Numbered from the stretch's first letter, positions 43,196-53,142 are shown. The stretch is DNA of 64,000 nt from Pedobacter sp. BS3 (GCF_008274585.1 NZ_VTRT01000001.1:1054001-1118000); one strand, 5' to 3'. The notes: generated from the sequence alone by a model not told the origin. Numbers and translations: made by a program.

Positions 43196-43976
43196 CTTAA
43201 GGTCGCAATTTGCGACCTTAGAATTACAAAACTTGTTAAATGAACTCGTTAAGGTCACATTTTGTGAGAATTGTCAAATTTGTGAAAAGAAATTTCTAAG
43301 ATCACATTTTGTGATCTTAGAAATTTGAATAAAGACTTTGAAAATGGGACTTGGTAGCTAATTGAGGCCGTTTAATATAAAATAATAATAAAATTCTAAG
43401 ATCACATTTTGTGACCTTAGGATAACAACTTAATAAATGTCAAAACAAGAGTTATCCATAATTCCTAATGAGATAATCATTAATAAAATATATCTTTTTA
43501 GAGATATTAAAGTGATGTTGGATACAGATTTGGCAGAACTTTTTGGAGTAGAAACGAGGTTGTTGAAGCAATAAGTTAGAAGAAACATAGAGCGTTTTCC
43601 AGAACATTTTATGTTTGAACTAACAAAAGAAGAAAACGAAGTTCTAAGGTCGCAAAATGTGACCTTAGAACAAGGGAAATATTCAAAATACCTGCCTTTT
43701 GCATTTAGCGAACATGGTATTTTGCAATTGTCGAACGTTTTAAAAAGTAAACGTGCGGTAGAGGTAAGTATAAAAATAATAGATGTGTTTGTTGAGCTTA
43801 GAACAATGGCTTTAAGTAATGCAGACCTTCGCATCGAAATAGAAAAGGTTAAAAAGAAAGTAGATAATCAAGATAAAAATATAGAGGTAATATTTCGTTA
43901 TTTTGATGAATTATTACAACAACAGGAAAAGCCGAGAAAACAGATAGGATATAAAATTCCTGATAAGAAGAAATAA
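43196..43976. mobile_element. Palindrome-flanked ORF6N element inserted in the nuo operon
   Basis: Copies of a TAAG(G/A)TC(G/A)CA-3-TG(C/T)GA(C/T)CTTA palindrome lie at 43198-43220, 43249-43268 (decayed), 43290-43326 (perfect 17-bp arms) and 43396-43420, all before the ORF6N frame. A fifth copy lies inside that frame at 43644-43668. The whole 788-base stretch splits nuoF from nuoG, which are adjacent in other complex I operons. Mobility is inferred; no target duplication was identified. Confidence 0.7.
43437..43976 (+). pseudogene. ORF6N-domain protein with an in-frame stop
   Basis: From ATG 43437 the frame reads MSKQELSIIPNEIIINKIYL...VMLDTDLAELFGVETRLLKQ, hits TAA at 43572, and continues in the same frame with VRRNIERFPEHFMFELTKEE...YLPFAFSEHGILQLSNVL to 43976. 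This is an ORF6N (KilA-N-like, phage-derived DNA-binding) domain with a C-terminal coiled segment (LRIEIEKVKKKVDNQDKNIEVIFRYFDELL). The stop replaces an expected Gln or Ala codon, a single-base change. A restart at ATG 43611 would lack the DNA-binding half. The ORF6N domain is usually a DNA binder; its natural target is unknown. Confidence 0.85.
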
Positions 43977-43978
43977 AA

Positions 43979-44983
43979 ATGGCTGAAACAGTTAAAGTGA
44001 CCATAGATGGAATAACAGTAGAGGTAGCTCCCGGCACTACCATTTTAAATGCTGCAAGGCAGATAGGAGGGGAGATTGTTCCGCCGGCGATGTGCTATTA
44101 CTCTAAATTACAGGGAAGTGGAGGTAAATGCCGTACCTGTTTAGTTAAGGTAAGCAAGGGTTCAGAAAAAGACCCGCGTCCGATGCCAAAGCTGGTAGCA
44201 TCATGCCGTACAGGTGTAATGGACGGTATGGAAGTGCAGAATATCACTTCGCCGGAAGTTATTGAAGCACGTAAAGGTGTGGTAGAGATGCTGCTCATCA
44301 ATCACCCGTTGGATTGCCCGATTTGCGACCAGGCCGGTGAGTGTCATTTGCAAGACCTGGCTTACGAACACGGAGAAGAAGCCACCCGCTATGAATTTGA
44401 GCGTCGTACGTTTGAAAAACATACCTTGGGCGATAAAATCCAGCTGCACATGACGCGTTGTATTTTATGTTACCGTTGTGTTTTCGTAGCCGACCAGATT
44501 ACCAATAAGCGTATTCATGGCGTGTTAGGCCGTGGCGATGCCGCCGAAATATCAACATATATTGAAAAGGCTATTGATAACGATTTTTCGGGCAACATGA
44601 TCGATGTTTGCCCGGTTGGCGCATTAACCGATAAAACGTTCCGGTTTAAAAACCGGGTGTGGTTTACCAAGCCGGTAGATGCACATCGCGATTGCCCGAC
44701 CTGCAGCGGTAAAGTAACCCTTTGGTATAAAGGTGAGGATGTAATTCGCGTTACCGCCCGGAAAGATGAATATGGTGAAGCAGAGGAATTTATCTGCAAT
44801 ACCTGCCGCTTTGATACCAAGAAAACCAGCGACTGGGTGATTGAAGGCCCTCGTCATATTTCCAGGCATTCGGTGATATCGTCTAACCATTATGAAACCA
44901 TGCATCCGCTGCCGGTTATACAACAAAAGCCGCAATTGCAGGAGTTTAATAAAGAACAATTTGAAAGAGCTACAAAACTGTAA
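43979..44983 (+). CDS. nuoG: NADH-quinone oxidoreductase subunit G, short form
   Basis: The 334-residue protein has the 2Fe-2S ferredoxin-like domain (CYYSKLQGSGGKCRTCLVKV, SCRTG), the His-Cys-type cluster site (HPLDCPICDQAGECHLQDLAYEHG), and the 4Fe-4S motifs RCILCYRCV and IDVCPVGAL. It ends at CPTCSGKV...CNTCRF, so the usual molybdopterin-oxidoreductase-like domain (about 400 residues or more) is absent. This short form appears normal for Bacteroidota rather than a truncation. The start follows the ORF6N stop by 2 bases. Confidence 0.94.
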   Translation: MAETVKVTIDGITVEVAPGTTILNAARQIGGEIVPPAMCYYSKLQGSGGKCRTCLVKVSKGSEKDPRPMPKLVASCRTGVMDGMEVQNITSPEVIEARKGVVEMLLINHPLDCPICDQAGECHLQDLAYEHGEEATRYEFERRTFEKHTLGDKIQLHMTRCILCYRCVFVADQITNKRIHGVLGRGDAAEISTYIEKAIDNDFSGNMIDVCPVGALTDKTFRFKNRVWFTKPVDAHRDCPTCSGKVTLWYKGEDVIRVTARKDEYGEAEEFICNTCRFDTKKTSDWVIEGPRHISRHSVISSNHYETMHPLPVIQQKPQLQEFNKEQFERATKL

Positions 44984-46038
44984 TGGAATTAGCACTCGTT
45001 ATACAAAAATTTATCCTGGTTATCGTCATTTTTGCGGTTAGCCTGCTTGTTGCCATGTATTCCACCTGGGCAGAGCGTAAAGTAGCCGCCTTTTTGCAGG
45101 ATCGTGTTGGCCCTAACCGGGCCGGCCCCGGGGGAATTTTACAACCTCTGGCCGATGGTATAAAGATGTTTACCAAAGAAGAGATTATTCCTTTAGACTC
45201 CAATAAGTTCCTGTTTATCGCAGGCCCGTCGCTGGCTATTTTAACAGCCTGTATCGGTAGTGCCGTTATTCCCTGGAGTACACCGCTTACCATCGGTTCT
45301 AAAACCATCCCCTTGCAGGTAACAGACATTAATGTAGGTATACTGTACATTTTTGGCGTGGTATCGCTGGGTGTTTACGGAATTTTAATTGGCGGCTGGG
45401 CCTCCAATAATAAATATTCGCTGATGGGCGCTATCCGGGCAGCGTCACAGAATATCAGTTATGAAATTGCCATGGGCTTATCGATTATCGCTTTACTGAT
45501 GTCTACCGGCTCATTGTCGCTCAAAGTAATTGTAGAACAGCAATCCGGTTTCTGGGCGCATGGCTGGTTTACCTGGAACGCGTTTCAGCAGCCTTTGGGC
45601 TTCCTGATTTTCCTGGTGTGCGCTTTCGCGGAAACCAATCGTACACCGTTTGACCTGCCCGAATGTGAAACCGAGCTTATTGGTGGTTACCATACCGAGT
45701 ATTCGTCCATGAAATTAGGGTTTTACCTGTTTGCCGAATATATCAATATGTTCGTGTCATCGGCAGTAATGGCCAGCCTCTATTTTGGAGGATATAATTT
45801 TCCGTTCATGCATCATTTAGGCCTGGATGCCAACTGGTTAAGCATATTGGGAATTGTGGCGATGTTGCTGAAAACCTTCTTTTTCATATTCCTGTTTATG
45901 TGGGTACGGTGGACAGTTCCCCGTTTCCGTTATGACCAGTTAATGGATTTAGGCTGGAAAGTGCTTATTCCGTTATCTATTGTCAATATTGTACTAACAG
46001 GAATCTGGATAACGGTGAAAGACATATATTTTAAGTAG
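44983..46038 (+). CDS. nuoH: NADH-quinone oxidoreductase subunit H
   Basis: NuoH is the membrane subunit that, with B and D, forms the quinone chamber. The 351-residue protein has eight predicted helices, with TWAERKVAAFLQDRVGPNRAGP, FAETNRTPFDLPECETELIGGYHTEYSS and VRWTVPRFRYDQLM. It starts at the ATG overlapping the nuoG stop by one base. Confidence 0.97.
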   Translation: MELALVIQKFILVIVIFAVSLLVAMYSTWAERKVAAFLQDRVGPNRAGPGGILQPLADGIKMFTKEEIIPLDSNKFLFIAGPSLAILTACIGSAVIPWSTPLTIGSKTIPLQVTDINVGILYIFGVVSLGVYGILIGGWASNNKYSLMGAIRAASQNISYEIAMGLSIIALLMSTGSLSLKVIVEQQSGFWAHGWFTWNAFQQPLGFLIFLVCAFAETNRTPFDLPECETELIGGYHTEYSSMKLGFYLFAEYINMFVSSAVMASLYFGGYNFPFMHHLGLDANWLSILGIVAMLLKTFFFIFLFMWVRWTVPRFRYDQLMDLGWKVLIPLSIVNIVLTGIWITVKDIYFK

Positions 46039-46075
46039 AAACGCATCCGCCTGAAGCGGATAGGAAGAGATACTA

Positions 46076-46585
46076 ATGGAAGCATTGAGTTCAAAAAAGA
46101 AAGTATTAGAGCAGAAGCCTTTAAGTTTATCAGAACGGTTATACCTGCCTGCTATCCTTAAAGGAATGGCTACAACAATAAGCCACCTGTTTAAGCGTGT
46201 GCCAACGGTTAAATATCCCGAACAACAGCGGGAGTTCTCTAAAAACTGGCGTGGCATGCACTCGTTAAAACGCGATGAGCAGGGCCGGGAACGTTGTACC
46301 GCCTGCGGTTTGTGCGCCTTGTCATGTCCGGCGGAAGCCATTACCATGATTGCCGCCGAGCGTCAGAAAGGCGAGGAAAACCTGTACCGTGAGGAAAAAT
46401 ACGCAGCGGTTTATGAAATCAATATGCTGCGGTGCATATTCTGTGGTTTATGCGAGGAAGCTTGTCCTAAGGAAGCCATCTATCTGGACGGCCCCATTGT
46501 ACCGGCGGATTACCTGCGTAAAGATTTTATATACGGAAAAGATAAACTGGTTGAACAACCGTTTCATGCGGAACAGGCTAATTAA
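46076..46585 (+). CDS. nuoI: NADH-quinone oxidoreductase subunit I
   Basis: NuoI carries two 4Fe-4S clusters (N6a, N6b). Two ferredoxin motifs are visible: CTACGLCALSCPAEAI and CIFCGLCEEACPKEAI. 169 residues, normal, preceded by a basic N-terminal region. It lies 37 bases after nuoH. Confidence 0.97.
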   Translation: MEALSSKKKVLEQKPLSLSERLYLPAILKGMATTISHLFKRVPTVKYPEQQREFSKNWRGMHSLKRDEQGRERCTACGLCALSCPAEAITMIAAERQKGEENLYREEKYAAVYEINMLRCIFCGLCEEACPKEAIYLDGPIVPADYLRKDFIYGKDKLVEQPFHAEQAN

Positions 46586-46617
46586 CCGTTTTAATTAAAT
46601 TTTTGGAAGAGAAATTA

Positions 46618-46625
46618 TACCTTTG
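46618..46625 (+). promoter_or_regulatory. Candidate internal -7 element before nuoJ
   Basis: TACCTTTG matches TAnnTTTG and lies 39 bases before the nuoJ ATG, in an 79-base gap of the operon. A nearby TTTG (46602-46605) is too close to be a normal -33. Confidence 0.3.
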
Positions 46626-46664
46626 CCCGCATTGTAAGCGGATGAGGCAACAACAACAAGATAA

Positions 46665-47174
46665 ATGGGCATATCTCTATTCTATTTAGTAGCGTTTTTA
46701 TCCATATTTTTTTCGCTGCTGGTTATTTTTTCCAAAAATCCGGTGCACAGTGTGCTGTACCTGATAATAACCTTCTTTACGTTTACCATCCACTACATTA
46801 TTCTCAACGCACAATTCCTGGCTGTAGTAAACTTCATTGTGTACATGGGAGCCATTATGGTGCTGTTCCTGTTTGTACTGATGTTGTTAAACCTGAACCG
46901 CCAGAGCGAGCCGGCAAAACCCCTGCTACTCAAGTTAACGGCTGTTATTGCCGGTATGTGTTTACTGGTAACACTGGCCGGTTCTGTAAAGGCATTGCAT
47001 ACTTCAAACCCGGTTTTACTGCATCATCCTAATCTGGGGTTGGTTCAGAACCTGGGGAGGGTACTGTTCAGCGAATTTCTTTTACCGTTCGAAATATCGT
47101 CAATACTGTTGCTTACCGCTATGGTAGGCGCTGTACTGTTGGCTAAAAAGGACGAAACACAACCTGAAGCATAA
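46665..47174 (+). CDS. nuoJ: NADH-quinone oxidoreductase subunit J
   Basis: The 169-residue protein has five hydrophobic segments, with NPVHSVLYLIITFFTF, FIVYMGAIMVLFLFVLMLL and the C-terminal LLTAMVGAVLLAKKDE, all NuoJ hallmarks. It overlaps nuoK by one base. Confidence 0.95.
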   Translation: MGISLFYLVAFLSIFFSLLVIFSKNPVHSVLYLIITFFTFTIHYIILNAQFLAVVNFIVYMGAIMVLFLFVLMLLNLNRQSEPAKPLLLKLTAVIAGMCLLVTLAGSVKALHTSNPVLLHHPNLGLVQNLGRVLFSEFLLPFEISSILLLTAMVGAVLLAKKDETQPEA

Positions 47175-47503
47175 TGGAAGCATTAGTAAAATCCATACAT
47201 GGCGTTCCGCTTAATCATTACATCCTGTTAAGCGCTATTATATTTACCATCGGCGTTATCGGGGTGCTGATACGCCGCAATGCTATTGTGATATTCATGT
47301 CGGTAGAGCTGATGCTGAACGCGGTAAACCTGTTGCTTACGGCATTTTCTGTTTACCTGGGCGATGCTTCAGGACAGGTGTTCGTGTTTTTTATTATGGC
47401 GCTTGCCGCTGCCGAGGTAGCCGTGGGTTTAGCCATTATTGTAATGGTTTACCGCAACACCAATTCAATAGATATTAATATACTTAACCGCTTAAAGTGG
47501 TAG
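47174..47503 (+). CDS. nuoK: NADH-quinone oxidoreductase subunit K
   Basis: The 109-residue protein has three membrane helices with IFMSVELMLNAVNLLLTAF (conserved Glu in the proton path) and FFIMALAAAEVAVGLAIIV. The gap to nuoL is 139 bases of A-rich sequence with no gene. Confidence 0.96.
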   Translation: MEALVKSIHGVPLNHYILLSAIIFTIGVIGVLIRRNAIVIFMSVELMLNAVNLLLTAFSVYLGDASGQVFVFFIMALAAAEVAVGLAIIVMVYRNTNSIDINILNRLKW

Positions 47504-47642
47504 GGTTAAAGCTAAAAGTGTAAAGTTAAAAGTCAAAACAGTTAATACGTTTAAAATCAATAAATAAAAACAATAAACAAGACAGTTTATAATTGACTTG
47601 GCAATTGTGACAAATAAAATCTCCCGGTAAGGGATTTCGATT

Positions 47643-49568
47643 ATGATAGATTTAGTTTGGTTAATTCCTTTATTACCATTAGCAGGATTCCTCATCAATG
47701 GCTTTGGGCGCAATGTTCTTTCAAAAGGCGCTGTAAGTGTTATTGGCTGTGGAGTTGTTTTTCTGTCGTTTTTATTGAGCTGTGGTGTTTTTGGACAGAT
47801 ATACACGGCTGTGCAACAAACAGATGTTGCGGCGCAAAGTATTACCGTTCCTTTATTTAGCTGGATACAAGCCGGAAATTTATCGGTAACATTTTCATTC
47901 CTGGTAGATTCATTAAGCGCTGTTATGTTGCTTATTGTTACCGGTATCGGTTTTCTGATTCACGTATATTCTACCGCTTATATGCATGACGATAAGGGAT
48001 TCGCTAAGTTCTTTTCTTACCTGAATCTTTTTGTGTTTTTCATGCTGCTGCTGGTGCTTGGCTCAAACTACATCGTGATGTTTATTGGCTGGGAAGGCGT
48101 GGGCTTGTGCTCATACCTGCTTATCGGCTTTTGGTTTACAAATTCCAGTTATGCCAGTGCCGCTAAAAAAGCCTTTGTAATGAACCGTATCGGCGATTTG
48201 GGTTTCCTGGTTGCCGCTTTCCTGATATTTTACACCTTCGGAAGCCTGGAGTTTGCCAAGGTATTTCCGGCAGCAGCCAATATGGCTTCGGGAAATGCTA
48301 CGCTGGTGCTGATTACCATTTTACTCCTGGTAGCAGCTACCGGTAAATCGGCACAAATTCCGTTGTTTACCTGGTTACCCGATGCGATGGCTGGCCCTAC
48401 GCCGGTATCAGCGCTGATACACGCCGCGACCATGGTTACAGCCGGTATTTATATGATTACACGTTCAAACGTGTTGTTCACGCTATCGCCGGTAACTATG
48501 GAAGTAGTTGCGGTGGTTGGTTTGGCTACGGCATTACTGGCGGCAACTATCGCGTTATCTCAAACAGATATTAAAAAAGTATTGGCGTATTCAACGGTAT
48601 CGCAATTGGGCTACATGTTTTTAGGTTTGGGCGTGGGCGCCTTCACCGGGGCCATGTTTCATGTAATTACACATGCCTTTTTTAAAGCCCTGTTGTTTTT
48701 GGGGGCAGGCTCGGTAATTCACGGTGTAAGCGGCGAGCAGGATATGCGTTTAATGGGCGGGTTGAAGAAAAAAATGCCGGTTACTTATATCACCATGCTT
48801 ATCGCAACTATTGCCATAGCCGGTATTCCGCCATTCTCAGGCTTTTTCTCCAAAGACGAAATCCTGGCCCATGCTTATGAGCATAATAAAGTATTATGGG
48901 TTTTGGGTGTTATCGGTGCATTGTTTACCTCATTCTATATGTTCCGTATGCTGTTCCTGACTTTTTTCGGAACATTTCGCGGTACACACGAGCAGGAGCA
49001 TCATCTGCACGAATCGCCTAAGGCCATGACCATGCCATTGATTATCCTGGCAGTTCTTTCTGCTATTGGCGGATTAATCAATATCCCCGAAGTATTTGGC
49101 GGAAACCATTGGCTGGCTAATTTCCTTTCACCTGTACTTAGCTTTTCAAATGCGCCGGCAGAAAATACCCCGGCAGACCATAATACCGAATATTTGTTGA
49201 TGGCGGTTTCTGTAATAGGAGCCCTGATTGCTGCTTTTGTGGCATACAGCCGGTATGTGGGTAAAACCCATGTTCCGCAGCCCGACAATGGTGAGCGGAG
49301 CTTCCTGGCAAAACTATCGTATAACAAATATTATATCGATGAATTGTATGATGCGTTGTTTAAAAAGCCGTTAGACGCGATTTCTGGATTCTTTTATAAA
49401 ATTATTGACCGTTCGGGTATTGATGGTATTGTGAATGGCGTGGGTAAAAGCGCTACCGAAGCCGGTAATGGGCTGCGTTTATTGCAAACCGGTAATATCG
49501 GCTTTTATATTTTTATGATGGTTATCGGAATCATCGCCCTGCTGGTTTATGGTTTTTATAAAATTTAA
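47643..49568 (+). CDS. nuoL: NADH-quinone oxidoreductase subunit L
   Basis: The 641-residue proton-pumping subunit has the antiporter-like core (FIGWEGVGLCSYLLIGFWF, TWLPDAMAGPTPVSALIHAATMVTAGIYMI), FKALLFLGAGSVIHG, and the long C-terminal helix region ending GIIALLVYGFYKI. Length normal. It lies 22 bases before nuoM. Confidence 0.97.
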   Translation: MIDLVWLIPLLPLAGFLINGFGRNVLSKGAVSVIGCGVVFLSFLLSCGVFGQIYTAVQQTDVAAQSITVPLFSWIQAGNLSVTFSFLVDSLSAVMLLIVTGIGFLIHVYSTAYMHDDKGFAKFFSYLNLFVFFMLLLVLGSNYIVMFIGWEGVGLCSYLLIGFWFTNSSYASAAKKAFVMNRIGDLGFLVAAFLIFYTFGSLEFAKVFPAAANMASGNATLVLITILLLVAATGKSAQIPLFTWLPDAMAGPTPVSALIHAATMVTAGIYMITRSNVLFTLSPVTMEVVAVVGLATALLAATIALSQTDIKKVLAYSTVSQLGYMFLGLGVGAFTGAMFHVITHAFFKALLFLGAGSVIHGVSGEQDMRLMGGLKKKMPVTYITMLIATIAIAGIPPFSGFFSKDEILAHAYEHNKVLWVLGVIGALFTSFYMFRMLFLTFFGTFRGTHEQEHHLHESPKAMTMPLIILAVLSAIGGLINIPEVFGGNHWLANFLSPVLSFSNAPAENTPADHNTEYLLMAVSVIGALIAAFVAYSRYVGKTHVPQPDNGERSFLAKLSYNKYYIDELYDALFKKPLDAISGFFYKIIDRSGIDGIVNGVGKSATEAGNGLRLLQTGNIGFYIFMMVIGIIALLVYGFYKI

Positions 49569-49590
49569 ACGGATAGAATAGTTTAGAAAC

Positions 49591-51054
49591 ATGTATTTAC
49601 CCTTTATCATATTTTTTCCGTTGGTAGCATCGCTGCTGCTGTTACTGGTTAAAAGCTATGCCCGGCAGTTTGCCCTGGTAGCATCGCTTATTACATTGGG
49701 ATATACTTTCGTACTGACCTGTAACTTTGTTCCCGATGCTTCCATGCAGTTTGTTACCAGTTACCCGTGGATTTACTCACTGGGGATAAACTTCAAAACC
49801 GGTATTGATGGTATCAGCCTGCCGATGGTGCTTTTAACCAACGGACTCATGCCGCTCATTATCCTGGCCAGCTTCAAGCAAACGTATAAAAACAGCGCCG
49901 CGTTTTATGCTTTGGTACTGTTTATGCAGGCCGGTTTGCTGGTTGTATTTACAGCGCTCGATGCCTTTTTATTCTACGTAGGTTGGGAAGCCGCGTTAAT
50001 TCCCATTTATTTTATCTGTGCACTGTGGGGCGGCGAAAACCGTATCCGGGTTAACCTGAAATTTTTCATCTATACCATTTTCGGAAGTTTACTGATGCTG
50101 GTAGCCATTATTTACCTGTACCTGCAAACTCCCGGACAGACGTATGATATTAATGCTATTTACAGTCTTGCCGTGAGTGGAAATGCGCAAAGCTGGATAT
50201 TCTGGGCTTTCTTTATTGCTTTCGCGATAAAAATGCCGGTATTTCCATTCCATACCTGGCAGCCCGATACCTATACCGAAGCGCCAACTGCCGGTACCAT
50301 GCTGTTAGCCGGTGTTATGCTTAAAATGGGTGTTTATGGCGCTATCCGCTGGTTGATACCGGTTGTTCCGCTGGCATTTGCTGCCTGGGGTAAAACTGCT
50401 ATCATACTTGCCATAATCGGAATTGTATATGCCTCAATCATTGCCTTTACCCGCAATGACATCAAGCGTTTAATCGCGTATTCATCTATTGCACACGTTG
50501 GCCTGATTGCTGCCGGTGTGTTTGTGTGGAATGTGCAGAGCTTACAGGGCGCCATGATTCAGATGCTGAATCACGGTATCAATGTTGTTGGTCTGTTTTT
50601 CATTGCCGATATCATTATCCGCCGGCTTAATACCCGCGATATGCACAACATGGGCGGCATCGCTAAACAAGCTCCAACGTTTGCCATTGCTTTCCTGCTG
50701 GTAGTAATGGCTGCCGTAGCTTTACCGTTAACAAATAGTTTCATCGGCGAATTTTTACTGTTGCTGGGCGTTTATCAGTATAGTATCTGGGCCGCCGCGA
50801 TATCCGGTTTAACCATTATTCTTGGCGCCGTATATATGCTGCGTATGTACCAGCGGATAATGCTTGGGCCGGTGAACGAAAAGATTCCGGTTTTTGCTGA
50901 TATAGACGGAACCGAAAAAACAGTGCTTGTAATTATCGGCATCCTTATCCTGGCTATCGGGGTATATCCAAAACCGTTGCTTCATTTATCAGAGGCTGCC
51001 GTAAGCAACCTGGTAGAAACCGTGAACAGCAAACTATTAAGTACCAAATTTTAA
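49591..51054 (+). CDS. nuoM: NADH-quinone oxidoreductase subunit M
   Basis: The 487-residue subunit shows FYVGWEAALIPIYFI, the HTWQPDTYTEAPTAGTMLLAGVMLKMGVYG antiporter motif and YSSIAHVGLIAAG. About 13 membrane helices are expected. Length normal. Confidence 0.97.
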   Translation: MYLPFIIFFPLVASLLLLLVKSYARQFALVASLITLGYTFVLTCNFVPDASMQFVTSYPWIYSLGINFKTGIDGISLPMVLLTNGLMPLIILASFKQTYKNSAAFYALVLFMQAGLLVVFTALDAFLFYVGWEAALIPIYFICALWGGENRIRVNLKFFIYTIFGSLLMLVAIIYLYLQTPGQTYDINAIYSLAVSGNAQSWIFWAFFIAFAIKMPVFPFHTWQPDTYTEAPTAGTMLLAGVMLKMGVYGAIRWLIPVVPLAFAAWGKTAIILAIIGIVYASIIAFTRNDIKRLIAYSSIAHVGLIAAGVFVWNVQSLQGAMIQMLNHGINVVGLFFIADIIIRRLNTRDMHNMGGIAKQAPTFAIAFLLVVMAAVALPLTNSFIGEFLLLLGVYQYSIWAAAISGLTIILGAVYMLRMYQRIMLGPVNEKIPVFADIDGTEKTVLVIIGILILAIGVYPKPLLHLSEAAVSNLVETVNSKLLSTKF

Positions 51055-51072
51055 ACAGGTCAGAAAGAATCA

Positions 51073-52455
51073 ATGAATTCATTATTAACCATATCTGTTT
51101 TAGCCATACTGGTTTTATATTTAGGTTTATTTAAGGCTAAAAAGGCCTTATTGCCTGTTACCATTCTGGGCTTACTGTTTGCGCTGGGTAACGCAGTAGT
51201 GCAATGGAACCAGTTTAATCCGCCTATCTTTCACGGTATGATGCAATTTGATAATTATGCCGTAGCGTTTTCGTCGATAGTAATTGTATCAACCATTTTA
51301 ATCCTGCTGTTATCTAAAAACTATTTTGAGCGCATCAGCCGGCATGTGGCCGAATATTATGCCGTTATGCTATTTTCGCTGGCCGGGATGGTGGTCATGG
51401 TTTCGTATCATAACCTTACCATGCTGTTCATCGGCATAGAAATCATGTCGGTAAGCCTGTACATTCTTGCCGGTATAAAGAAGCAGGATTTTGCTTCAAA
51501 CGAAGCTGCGCTGAAATATTTCCTGATGGGAGCATTTTCAACAGGCTTTTTGTTGTTTGGTGTCGCCCTGATTTACGGTGCTTCCGGCTCATTCGATTTG
51601 GAGGTGATTAAAGGTTCGCTGGAGAAAGTTCAGCCTAAAGATATATCGCCGTTATTTTATGCGGGCATATTGCTGATTTCGGTTGGTTTGCTATTCAAGG
51701 TTGGCGCTGCTCCGTTCCATTTCTGGACACCCGATGTGTACGATGGCGCTCCAACCATTATCACAACATTCATGAGCACAGCTGTGAAAACCGCCGGATT
51801 TGCCGCGTTTTTACGCTTGTTTGCTACCTGCTTTGTGCCGCTACAGGATTTTTGGATGCCGGCAATGCTTACCATAACAATTATCACCTTGTTTGTAGGC
51901 AACATTACGGCTTTATATCAGCATAGCTTTAAACGCTTGCTGGCTTATTCAAGCATTTCGCATGCAGGATATATGCTTTTTGCCATTGTAGCATTGAACG
52001 GAAATTCAGCTTATGGCGTATTTGTGTATGCCATTGTTTATTCGGCAGCAACCATCATTGCCTTTGCCGCTTTAATGCTTATCCAGTCGCAAACCGCTTC
52101 AGACGCCATCGATGGACTGAATGGCTTGGGCAAGCGCAACCCCTGGCTGGCATTTGCAGTAACAGTTGCCATGCTGTCATTGGCCGGTATTCCGCTAACA
52201 GGCGGATTTATCGGTAAGTTTATCATGTTCTCAAATGCGCTCAGCAGTTATCATATCTGGTTAGTTATTCTGGCGGTGGTAAACGCAGTAATTGCCATAT
52301 TCTATTACCTGCGGGTGGTAGTTGCCATGTATTTTAAAGATGCCGAACACGGTAATATTGTGGTTCCGGCATATTTTAAGCTGGTACTGGTTATCACGGT
52401 AGCGGCAACAATCCTGATTGGTATTTATCCTGCAGTTTTAACTAATCTTATCTGA
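51073..52455 (+). CDS. nuoN: NADH-quinone oxidoreductase subunit N
   Basis: The 460-residue subunit shows FIGIEIMSVSLYILAG, FHFWTPDVYDGAPTIITTFMSTAVKTAGF and YSSISHAGYMLFA. It ends the nuoA-N operon; DedA follows after 42 bases without a clear terminator, so some read-through is likely. Confidence 0.97.
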   Translation: MNSLLTISVLAILVLYLGLFKAKKALLPVTILGLLFALGNAVVQWNQFNPPIFHGMMQFDNYAVAFSSIVIVSTILILLLSKNYFERISRHVAEYYAVMLFSLAGMVVMVSYHNLTMLFIGIEIMSVSLYILAGIKKQDFASNEAALKYFLMGAFSTGFLLFGVALIYGASGSFDLEVIKGSLEKVQPKDISPLFYAGILLISVGLLFKVGAAPFHFWTPDVYDGAPTIITTFMSTAVKTAGFAAFLRLFATCFVPLQDFWMPAMLTITIITLFVGNITALYQHSFKRLLAYSSISHAGYMLFAIVALNGNSAYGVFVYAIVYSAATIIAFAALMLIQSQTASDAIDGLNGLGKRNPWLAFAVTVAMLSLAGIPLTGGFIGKFIMFSNALSSYHIWLVILAVVNAVIAIFYYLRVVVAMYFKDAEHGNIVVPAYFKLVLVITVAATILIGIYPAVLTNLI

Positions 52456-52497
52456 TAAGAATTATCTATATTCGTAATTTTACGGATAATAGGCACT

Positions 52498-53142
52498 ATG
52501 CAAGATATTTGGGCTTCCCTGCAACACATCATCAATCCAGAGAAACTGTTAAGAGAAGGAGGCTTATACGTACTTCTGTTTGTTGTTTTTGCTGAAACCG
52601 GCCTGTTTTTTGGTTTCTTCTTACCGGGTGACTATCTGCTGTTCCTTGCGGGGATGTTTGTAGCCACTCAAAAATTAGATGCTAATATCATTGTTCTGGT
52701 TGTAGGGTTAATTGTGGCAGCGATATCGGGCAACTTTACAGGATATTGGTTCGGAAAGCGTACCGGCCCGGTGCTGTATCACCGTAAAGATTCATTTTTT
52801 TTTAAGCAGAAGTATTTAGCTGCAGCCGAACAATATTATCGTAAACAAGGTGCATTTGCCCTCATCATGGGACGCTTTATACCCATTGTACGAACATTTG
52901 CTCCCATAATAGCAGGAATAGTAGGCCTGAATTTTAAACGGTTTGCTCTGTACAACATTGTGGGTGCAATATTATGGGTTACTTCATTAACTTTGTTGGG
53001 ATATTATCTCGGACGGAAGTTTGAGAGGCAGATAAACGATTATTTATTATACATTATTATCGGTTTTGTAGTAATTACTACGTTGCCATTAATAATAACT
53101 TACATCAGAAACCAGTTTTTTAAAGACGATAAACAAAAATGA
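52498..53142 (+). CDS. DedA family membrane protein
   Basis: The 214-residue protein has the DedA/SNARE-associated signature ([49 protein letters not shown]) and four or more helices. DedA proteins move phospholipids or related anions; the bacterial substrate here is unknown. It overlaps ppa by 4 bases (ATGA), so the two are translated together. Confidence 0.9.
   Translation: MQDIWASLQHIINPEKLLREGGLYVLLFVVFAETGLFFGFFLPGDYLLFLAGMFVATQKLDANIIVLVVGLIVAAISGNFTGYWFGKRTGPVLYHRKDSFFFKQKYLAAAEQYYRKQGAFALIMGRFIPIVRTFAPIIAGIVGLNFKRFALYNIVGAILWVTSLTLLGYYLGRKFERQINDYLLYIIIGFVVITTLPLIITYIRNQFFKDDKQK

Noticed and set aside
43979-44983. NuoG truncated by the ORF6N insertion
   Set aside because: The insertion lies upstream of the gene and the N-terminus is complete. 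The missing part is the C-terminal domain, and the short form appears usual in Bacteroidota.
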